Positions 52,001 to 63,000 of a DNA stretch of 64,000 nucleotides are shown here, piece after piece (the first letter of the stretch is position 1; each line of letters begins with the position of its first letter). The DNA comes from Strongylocentrotus droebachiensis (Eukaryota > Echinodermata > Echinoidea > Camarodonta > Strongylocentrotidae). A program made the position numbers and the translations under genes. The stretch covers positions 1 to 64,000 of the forward strand of contig JAVYIG010002537.1 in assembly GCA_035222895.1 (NCBI GenBank), written 5' to 3'. The notes below the pieces were generated by a model. It did no database searches and was not told where the DNA came from. It was given only the letters and a program-made list of their open reading frames with translations.

Positions 52001-55000
52001 GCTCTCAATTTCTTTCTTCATTTAACACATCTCATAATCTTTGGAACGCTTCTGCTGCCGTATCTTCTTGCCACATAAGTCATCATTATATAGTACATTA
52101 CTCTCTCAGACACATTTCTTCCATAAACAAATCAAACTCAACAAGGATAAACGTTGAATAGCACAAAGCAATCAAATCTTGAGATGAACACTTTCATCAT
52201 GGTAATGACTGAATTTATTTCTTTGCAATATAACTGGAATCGTTTTTGTACAGTTCATTTCACAATTACATGTACAATCATTAAAAATTGATAAATCATA
52301 ATAATAATAATAATAATAATAATAGCCTAATAGTTCACTCCAAATTTTATTAAACCGAAACAGAAATTCTTTTTGCCCAATTGATCGTGAGCCCGGCAGC
52401 CGCTGAGCGCCAGATCGACGTTGCTCTATCCCTTATTGTTGAACGCCAAACAAGGTAGCAACAACTCCCATCTTTTAACGTCTTTTGGTATAACACTCCG
52501 ATGTAATGAATCATGTTTGGAAAATTCTGAAATGCAAATTCACAAGGCCACTGATTAGGGGGAGGGAGGGTTACAATATAGTTTGAGTACTGCCACAATG
52601 GAAGAGGAGCTTAAAAGAAAATCATTAATTATTTATATTTTTTGTGTATGACATACAAAGTTGTCAGCTGCATACGTCCCTGTTGCCTCATAAAATTGCA
52701 GATCTGAGATTTACATAGATGTTGTAATCTAACTTTTCAAACATTATTTCTTATTCTATGTCTGATTTCTTTCAAACTTTCACCAGTCTATTACACTCAT
52801 TTTTTTCTGCTTTAACATAAATCAACTTTTTACAAAGGTTGGATTGCCCTTTGAAATATAAACTATTAGCAATTAATATTAGTCCTACATGCCAAATCCT
52901 TCTAAAAAACATACAACACTGTAAGTTTATAGGATTAAAACTTCTTACATGCAACTTTCATATGATGGATGACCTTAGTCTGTGCTGTTCTTAGTGAGGA
53001 AGGAGGGAGGTTGTCACTGTCAAAATAATAATAACAATATGCTCAAGGCGCTCCAACTATTACCCTGGCTCTGCTAGGCAGCCGCTTTTGGTGCTCACAG
53101 CAGAGTGGCAAATGTAGATTAATATCTTGCCAAAAGACATTACTGCTATGGCGGGACTTGAACCATGGATCCTGCGATCCACAGTCTAACTACTTATCCA
53201 CTAGAACACAAAACCTCTAAATGGAGGCACATTCGGAGTCAGAGTCTCCTGTCAGCGTTGCAGTCCCCGTCCAGTCCACATCCATCTAGCTCATAGTAAC
53301 TCTTGAACCCACCCTAAGCCTTCCGTTATATCGAAGATCTCGTTTCTTGCCACAATTGATCTCTCCATCACGATCCCACCTAACAATATCTTCTGTATTT
53401 TTGTCCATCCTAAGAGGTAATTGACAAAAGATTGTTACAATCAAGTTATTAATAACTCGGTTCAATGATAAGTAGAGAAGACATAGTAATTTTATTTCAT
53501 AAAACAGGAATGAAACCTAGAAACAGGTATTAAATAAAAAGTGGTTTTACTCTGTCCTAAATTGATATTTTGAAATATACAGTAACTATAAATGAAAATC
53601 AGAATATGAATTTAAGGTCTACTTTTAACAGAAAAAAAGCAAAGCATGCACCGAGTAGAAAAGCAGATTTGCAATTGTTTTATAAATACTTTTGCACCAT
53701 TTATTCACTTAGAATGCAATTTGTGACATTGTGGCACTAAATTCCTAGTAGGAAATCAGAGTGGTGTAACTCCTATTTTACAAATATGAATGGCTTACCT
53801 GTGTTCAACACTTTTAGGTTGGGAGGATTGGTATATTGTTTAAACAAATTGTGACAGCATACTCCATGGTCTGTATGGTACTATTGTATTCCATTTCAAT
53901 AAAAAATATAGAGGACATCTATACAGTATTTATCAACCACTGAAGATGATATGATAGGGTTCCATATGTATTACTGGGTTTGTTGTCAATCATTGAATTG
54001 ATATGTTCATATCTAAAGAAGATATAAAATCTGCAGGTTATCAGCAAATTTGTGATGAATGTTATAAACCCAGTAAGTAATAATGAATGCACTTGCATGT
54101 ACTTGTCTGCCAGATTGAAAGAAATTTTATTATATCAACTTTCAGAAAGACCACTCAATAAGGATCAATATTCAAAGTTAGTCAAGCGTATAATATCATT
54201 CATTATTATTTAATTATCTCACATAGACACGCGTGATGTAGCAGCGAGTAATATAAGAGCATATTACCATACGTTTCACATCTGGGTACTTGTACATGAT
54301 AAATGTATAAGTGATACTTGAAATATAAGAAGAGGATAATTGATAATAATAACATTGGCTGGCTCACATTTTGGTTGATATGAGACAATATTGCCCTCAA
54401 CATAACCATATTGCCCTCGTCTTCGACCCGGCTAATATGATTATATTTGGGCAATATAGTTTCATATTCCCATTAAAGCCAGTCAAAATTATAAAAATAT
54501 TTCATATATAAACAATATAAAATGTAACAAATGAGGTTAAAACTTACCTTTGATGACTGAGGGGACTTAGCTATTTAGTCGGTCGGTCTGTCAGTCGTTT
54601 GGTCTGACCTCCAAACCGTGGTATTGGAAACGTAATCAGTTCAAGGGCAGAGGGTGAAGATGCTGGTTAAAAGGAGAATATATTTGATAACTCATTATAG
54701 ATGCAGAAAACCCCCAACACAGCTCGTACAGGAAGCTATACTGGGATGATATGATTTTAAAATCGCATCTCTTAAAAAAATTACAGGCATCAGGTTAATG
54801 CATATTATTTTATTTTTTCTGTGATGAAACAACACAAATTAGTGTTAACTCTCTTTCTTCACCCCCTTCCCCCTATGAAAAAAAAGACAATAAGAAAAAT
54901 ACAAAATATAAGATGAAGCCTGTCATCTTGTAAGTTAATACACCATAAGTAGCTCAAACATGACATGTTGGCAAAATGAATGTCTGTCACGCACATTAAA

Positions 55001-58000
55001 GAGCGAGGAACTTGTGTTTGATGCCTTACAATACCATCAACTGCCTAAAACCTTTCAAAGCAAGATCAGTCATGCATTTATGAAAAAAAATTGAGTGTTT
55101 GGGAACCCGTCATCTTTGGAGGGCCCTCCTAGCACCCCCACCACTTTGCGCACATTAGCAAATTATTTCTAAGCACAGTTTTGTCTATGGATCATTGTTG
55201 TGTTAATGAAAATAGTTCATTTGTTTGCTAAAGATTGACCCCCTCCCCCTCGCCAGCCCAACTCCCAATCTATAACTTTTCTTTTGGAGCTAATTTCCTT
55301 ACCACACATACCTTGTCAATTTGCTAAAAGCTCTCCACATCAGCTGCACAAACTCCTACATGGACATCAACCACTGGGGGTGCTAGTGGTCCCTCATCTC
55401 TTGCGTATCCCAGCTGTCTATTCTACTGGTAAACTATGAAAAAATATGAAAAGTATTTGTTTAATTTTTTCTGCATTTGTTCAAACAAGCCACTTCATCT
55501 CACGGTTGGATATCCATTTAACTTATTAGTAAGCACATCATTATCTAAAGCAATTAAGAAGACCTTGAATATTTAAGTCTCAGTCTTGCAAACATGGGAT
55601 GAAACAACCCAAATTAGTGCTAACTCCCCCCCCCCCCCCCTCTCACAACGTGACAGACATGTGCGCTATACCACAAGCCACTAGTACTATTATTATAAGC
55701 AACCCCCCCCCCCCAACAAAACAAAAAGCCTGTCATCCTCTAAGTCCAAGGCAAAAGGTACACCTTAAGTAGCTCAACCACAACTTTGGTGGCAAAATGA
55801 AATTATCATGCACAATAAAGAGGGAGGAATTTGTAGTGGACGTCTTCCCATACCATCAGCTTTATCTAATTGTCTTTAAAGCAAATTAATTAAGAGCAGG
55901 CATGCGTTTATGAGCATAAAGCCGAGTGTATAAGAAGCCGCTCCAGCCTATGCTAGGTTGACCCCCCCCCCTCCCCCCCCCCCCATCCATTAGTACCTCA
56001 ACAACATGCTAAAAGCTCTCCACGTCAAACTCCTACTTATACATCAGCCACTGGGAGTGCTAGTGATGGTCCTCTCAGCCGGCTATTCTACTGGTAAAAC
56101 CGGGAAGAAACATGAAATGTATTTGCTTCATTTTTCTGCATTTGCTGAAATTAAGCCGCTTCATCTCAATTCTCATGGTTGGATTTCCCTTTAAATAATT
56201 AGCAAGCACAAAATTGTTTATTCATTCAAGCATACCTGGCTTTACTATTCAAGTGTCAGTCTCGTATTTATAACATGAACATGGAAAGAGCTTACGAGGG
56301 GGTCATTTAATATTTAAATCTAGTACTTAAGTAGTCTACTAACGTAGTTCTAGATCTAGACTCTAGGCTCGCGCTCGAGCCTAGACTCAACTCCTACGTC
56401 GCAATTGCCATTTTATGATTTGGCATTGTCATATCAACATTGACATTGAATTTTAACCAAAATGTGCCCTTGGCTAATTGGGCCTTGCCTTGGAGGCTTG
56501 GGCTGGTACTGCTTAATCAGTTAACATACTAGTTAATGTAAAATTATTATTAATGATATCTCCCTGGGCTTCACTCTTCAGCGAATTCGCCTTTTGACTC
56601 GTGACATTGTTGTTACTGCATGTAACTGCTCCTGCACTTATACATGTTCAAGCTTATCTAAGATACTGTGTTACTTAATACTTAGTAGCACTCTGTTGAT
56701 AGTACTAGTAGTAGTAGGCGAGTACTACTAGTACTAGATCTGCATACTAGTAGACCGACAATACAACTCACGCAGAAAACAGTGCGTGGGACCGTAATGA
56801 CCTATCTCGCCATTTCGTAGCTTTATATCCGTTCAGAATATGAGTTTGTTTATACTGCTACAGACGATATTATTGAACGATGCATAACATTGTTTTAAAA
56901 TAAGTGAAAATAATTACCTAGGGCTGTCAGATTCCTCTAACAATTCCGCCAGAAGCACCGGCATCTGTGACAAACTTCACAAAGGCTTCGCGGAGCCAGT
57001 TCGTGTACGATTATCAATAGCAGACTACATTTGCGCGTAAGAGCGCACTTCGTGAAAACGGTGTTTGCCAGTTGTACCGCTTGTGATACGTTTCGTGACG
57101 TCACGTATGACGTAATTAAGCAAGATTAGACTTTGAAAATTACTGAAGTTGTAGACATTTATATACATTGCTCAAAAACGGTCAAAACTCGAAATTGAAA
57201 ATTTCAACGATTTTGGCCACGAGACCACTTCGTGAAAACGGTGACGATATGTCGTACCTGCCAACATTTGAAAATGCACTGTATGCCTTCGAAAATAAGA
57301 AATCTGTAACCTTAACAGGAGTTCGCACATGCAGAGTTGTGTAACGGGCAATACGTGGTAAATCTGTTTAAAAAAGCGAATACAAATTCGCTGCTCGATC
57401 ATGCAGCCATTCAACGCATGCCATACACGGCAAATCACAGCACATGATTAAAGGAGCTAAACGTAGCTTCAGCAAAAAAAAAATATATAAAAAATAAAAA
57501 ATAATCAAAATTTTAAAAAATCCGAATATTCCGGATTATTTGATAGGGTTGGCAGGTATGAATTATGTTATAAAGCTTCATCCCCAATGGTCTGAACACT
57601 CCTTACATACTTGGTGGAATTCACCCTAGAACAAAGAAGATATTACATATACATTATATACATTAGTATCTGGAAAAAATCATCTCAAAAATATAGTCTG
57701 AAAAAGTATGATGAACAAGAGCATCAGGTGTAATCTTTAACCTAATTGCAAACTTGGTGAAAATGAATGATTTTTTAAAGAACTTGTTACTACATGCACA
57801 TGTTGAGTTGCAAAAATATTTGTGCAGAGAAAAAAAAATCAATATTTTTGAGCGACAATTGCTTCGCAATCAACATCCAACTCTAACCATAGACCCAACT
57901 CAAAACGTAACCAAAGGCTTAACCTATTAAACACCATTGAAATGCCATCTCTTTCCCTATATCTTTTTAAATAGTGGGTTCTTGTACAGCGCTGATGTTT

Positions 58001-60027
58001 GAGACTTGACACTCCTGGCGCTCCACAATCATTACCCCGGCTTTGGCACGGCTGCCAGTACGGCGCTCTAGCATTTCAAGGAACTAATTTCTGTAATGAG
58101 GAAGTTCGTAGAAGAGCTTGAGTGCAAAGGAAAATGATACGGGAGATGTTGTTTAGGCAGTTGCAGTTCATGGGTCACGTTGCACGTAAAGAAGGCCAAG
58201 GGAACCTTGCTTTGGCAGGGAAAATTGTGGGAAGGAGGAGTAGGGGAAGAAGGAGGATACTGTGGATGGACATTCTGCAGAAATAGTTGGAAGAGAGAGG
58301 AGCGAAAGAACTGGGAGTGGTGCTAATAGAGAAAGCTAGGAGCCGAGAGTTGTGGAACAGCATGATCACCAAAGTCAATCGATATGGCACTTAGAGAGAG
58401 AGAATTCCTGCTTTATAGATACATACATGTCATCAGTAATGGTGGACCTAGAGGCACTGTAGTAGGAAGGGAGATGGGACAGGGTTTAGCATGGCTGCCA
58501 GTACGGCGCTCTAGCATTTCCAGGAACTAATTCCTATAATGAGGAAGTTCTTAGAAGAGCTGGAGTGCAAGGAAATGATATGTGAGATGTTGTTTAGGCA
58601 GTTGAAGTTCATGGGTCACCTTGCTTTGGCAGGGAAAATTGTGGGAAGGAGGAGTAGGGGAAGAAGGAGAATACTTTGGATGAACAGTCTGTAGAAATAG
58701 AAGAGACAGGAGTAAAAGAACTGGGAGTGGTGCTATTACAGAAGGCTAGGAGCCGAGGGTTGTGTAACAGCATGATCGCCAAAGTCAATCGATATGGCAC
58801 TTAGAGAGAGAGAGAGAATTCCTGCTAGATAGATACATACATGTCATCAGTAATGGTAGACCTAGAGGCACTGTCGTAGGAAGGAAGATGGGAAAGGGGT
58901 TTAGCACGGCTGCCAGTACGGCGCTCTAGCACTTCAAGGAACTAATTCCTGCCAGATACATACATGTCATCGGTAATGGTCGACCTAGAGGCACTGTCGT
59001 AGGAAGGGAGATGGGACAGGGAGATACATACATGTCATCGGTAATGGTAGACCTCGAGGCACTGTCGTAGGAAGGGAGATGGGACAGGGAGATACATACA
59101 TGTCATCGGTAATGGTAGACCTGGAGGCACTGTCGTAGGAAGGGAGATGGGACAGGGAGATACATACATGTCATCGGTAATGGTAGACCTAGAGGCACTG
59201 TCGTAGGAAGGGAGATGGGACAGGGAGATACATACATGTCATCGGTAATGGTAGACCTGGAGGCACTGTCGTAGGAAGGGAGATGGGACAGGGAGATACA
59301 TTCATGTCATCGGTAATGGTAGACCTCGAGGCACTGTCGTAGGAAGGGAGATGGGACAGAGAGATACATACATGTCATCGGTAATGGTAGACCTAGAGGC
59401 ACTGTCGTAGGAAGGGAGATGGGACAGGGAGATACATACATGTCATCGGTAATGGTAGACCTAGAGGCACTGTCGTAGGAAGGGAGATGGGACAGGGAGA
59501 TACATACATGTCATCGGTAATGGTAGACCTAGAGGCACTGTCGTAGGAAGGGAGATGGGACAGGGAGATACATACATGTCATCGGTAATGGTAGACCTAG
59601 AGGCACTGTCGTAGGAAGGGAGATGGGACAGGGTCCCAGCAGGGAGTCTCTGCATGCTGAACCTCTCATGCTCCCAGGCCAACCAATCGTCACCCAGGTT
59701 GATGCGCTTGTGGACCATGCTGAACTTCATTGAGGGGTTGACAGACTTGGTGATGGCTTCCAGCTCCTGAGGAGGAGATGGTGGATGGAATAGAAAGATG
59801 AGCAAGATACACAATCAATTCACAAATGGGGTTGGCAAGATAGCTCAGTTGGTAGAGCAATGGTCTTGTAAACCGGCAACCCGGGTTCGACATCAAGGCG
59901 ATGCGCTAGTGCCCTTTTGTAAGGCACTAATCCTCAATACCGGGTCTCTCGGAGAAGACCTAAAGCCGTCGGTCCTCCGTTTGCTTACCAACAAGCATTT
60001 ATATTTTCTTAGCAGTCAGGTAAAATA

Positions 60028-60059
<32 letters not shown>

Positions 60060-63000
60060 AAAACTGACATGAATGCCCCAGAAAACGGTATGATGTACCC
60101 ATCTCTAACACGTATGGCATTAAAAGGCTTTATTTTATGACCCAGAACTATGACAAAATCTTACGGGGAAAGATCATTTTCATATGCAGCCACCGTTTTA
60201 TATGGAATAACTTGCAGGAGTTCAGAAGTAATTTGAAAACATACTTATTTAGTACTTTGTAAAATCTCATAAACAATAACCCAGTGCACCATTTCCACTC
60301 TTTCTGTATTCTGCTCTATAAGGCGCAATAGAGACAGGCAATTATGCCTATGTGTTAATAGGCGCTATTAAAAAACGTGTAATTATTATTATTATTGTTT
60401 TTATTATATGGTAGACAAAAAAAAAGTGTATGTGTATAGCAGAATATTCCATAATAATGTGTGACTGAAGTCACTCAACGGTCTTGGTTTAGAGAATAAC
60501 GATTCAAAACTTTCAAAACCTTGGAAACCTACAAAAACAAGCTATGCTTTCCAGTAGGTTCCTGTTTCATTTCCTAATTTTGAACTCACTTTGTCAACTA
60601 AGTGGAATCAAATTTGAATCAATCAATCAACCAATCATAGGTCTAGATTAATATGATTCGGGCATCAAAATGCTTCATTTCAAGGCCATTCATCAAAATT
60701 CTGACATTCTGCATCCTCAACACCCTAATTCAAACTTCACTTGTTTGAAGTGAATTTGGTATTCATAAATTACATCACAAGAATAATAATTATAATCTTT
60801 ATATGCTTTAGCCTCCAATTTTTCTGTCGCATCAAAAAGATAATGTTAGCATAACCTAAATTAAATTTCTCAACAACTACCCCTATCACGGCATCCATAG
60901 AGCATAATGATCTTTGTTCATTTTGTGAATATCATTTTGAGGGGTCAGTGACACAAAGACATAACTCCATTTTGAGAAAAAGAGTTTAAAAGATAGAGGT
61001 CCCCTTGGGCCTTCAGGAGTTAAGTCTATGTTTCAATTGCCATTGACTTTAATGGGGTGTTGGGTGGAGTTAAGTCTTTGTGTCTCCTGGAAATCCACAT
61101 TTTCTGAACATTTTGATATCAAATACTCATTTTGGCAAAATATGGAGTTACGTCTTTGTGTTACTGACCCCTCTATTTGTTGTCAATTTTATTTTCTTGG
61201 TTATGACATACCTGCAGAAGTTGGTGAGATTCTGAGCCCTCCTTAGGAGGCTTAGAGACATGGAGGTACAGCTCATCACCGGCACCAATGGTATCCAGAC
61301 ACAATACATACGATACATCACTCAAAAGAGATGACTCTACGAAAGAAAGAGAAAGATTTTACATTAGATGGTAGGTGTAGAGGTGTTGTGGAATAGTAGC
61401 TATATCGCCAGAATGTGTCGATCATAAGGTCTGCGGTTCGAATCCAGCCCCGGCACTAATATCCTTTGGCAAGACATTGATCTACATTTGCCACACTCCA
61501 CCCAGGTGAAGTAAATGGGGACCGATAGGAAAGAATTCCTTGAATGCTGTGAGCACCGAAATCGGTAGCCTAGCAGAACCGGGGTAATATTGGAGGGCTT
61601 TGAGCACCTTGCAGGGTGGATATGTGCGCTATATAAATATCCAATATTATTATTATTAAAGAGGTCCACAGATTCGCAGCTATAGCTCATTACGAAACAC
61701 ATTTAAAGGATACACCAGTCAAGAGACGACTCTACAATACGAAGAAGAGAAAGATTTCCTGTTGACGAGGTCACTGCCAGCACCACCCCTAAACAAACAC
61801 AATACACAAGATACATCACTCAACAGAGACCGCTTTGAGAAAAGAAGAGAAAGGACTCTGAGAAATAATGAAGAAGATTTCAATTTTAAAGCCACACTGT
61901 AGTACTTGTAGCTACTTGCTCCCTCTATATAGAAAGCAATGCCTAATTGGTGCCCATTGGTCCCCCATGATCCTCTTTTTCTTATGTCAATTTTAGAGCT
62001 GAGTTGATGAGGTCTAATCCCTCCTATAAACTAGTACAGATAAGCTTTAAGGAAGTTCAAATAAATTGAAATAAATTGAAATGAAGCTCATTACTGATAT
62101 CAATAGAAGAAGGAGAATGTTTAAAAACATAAATTTAGGCAAAGAAATTAGCACTTCACACAGAGAAGAATTTGTTTTTCTTCTTTTTTCTTTGCCTCAT
62201 CAGAGGATTTATTGATTATATATACATGGTTACATTCAAAGATACAATACTACAAATCAAATTTACATAATCGCAAAAACATTATTATTGCCATAACAAA
62301 GAATTGAAATTAAGTTTTGCTTTGCAAAGCAATTGAATCATAATTAACATACAAATTATACTGATAGTTTTGATTCCCTCTCTTTTTTTCTTTTCTTTTT
62401 TTTTCTTTTCTTAAATAACACCCAACAGTTCTTTTGGTAAAAGCTTTCTGGTCATCTTTAAGTTTGATTTACTTTCCATTCTTTTTATAATTTCTCTATG
62501 GAGATTTTGTTTAGAAGCAACTTTTCTCTTGTCTATCCCAGTTATATTTCGTTTAACAATCAATTTATAAATGATCCAAAATGCTATTGTAAAGAATAAA
62601 ATACAATGACTTTCACAATCTATTTTGAGTAGGTGTTGGATATTGAGCGTCAGTATCCTTACTTTGTATATATCTCTTAATATTTCTTTGATATGTTTAA
62701 TGAAGGGCTCAATTAGTTTGCATTCTATAAATGCGTGATTCATATCCTCACAGATCATTAAACCTGCTCATATGCTATGAAATCATGTCTTATGATTAAA
62801 CTAGTAAATCACTAGAGGAAGGACAATTTTAAATAGGTCAACATCAATCTGTTCAAATTGTGTTTTGGCATCTTATAATCAACAACAGTACTCTACAATT
62901 TCCCGTACTTACTGTGTATAATGGATGTAAATTGCATTAAAAAGGACTTAAAGCCCCTCTGCACTAGTTTGGCATGGAGGGATTAGACCTCCCTTCAAGG

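Larger units (their letters stand above)
58051..59022. repeat. Compound duplication: LINE 3' end joined to nicalin exon tail
   Basis: Unit starts (GCTGCCAGTACGGCGCTCTA) are at 58051, 58494 and 58909. Units 1 and 2 carry the LINE fragment, then GAATTCCTGCT, then the exon-tail block (CATACATGTCATCAGTAATGG). Unit 3 has lost the LINE part and leads straight into the 68-bp array. Confidence 0.85.
50642..59575 (-). other. Large repeat-filled nicalin intron (8.9 kb)
   Basis: Contains in order a long inverted repeat (50786-57252), a SINE, a tandem duplication of about 775 bp, a TIR element, the decayed exon copy, LINE/SINE duplications and the 68-bp minisatellite. No coding exon seen within it. Confidence 0.8.

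Noticed and set aside
58955..59634. CRISPR-like regular repeat
   Set aside because: Units are contiguous 68-bp copies of exon sequence with no unique spacers, in an animal genome.
59461..59814. 117-codon minus-strand ORF
   Set aside because: Begins with the real nicalin exon but continues through the donor site into the minisatellite; the in-frame join to the 50641 exon supports splicing at 59575.
59828..59900. Functional tRNA-Thr gene
   Set aside because: A and B boxes are present but stem pairing is poor and a SINE body with CTA tail follows. The Lys-like and His-like heads at 42600 and 49144 were rejected for the same reason.
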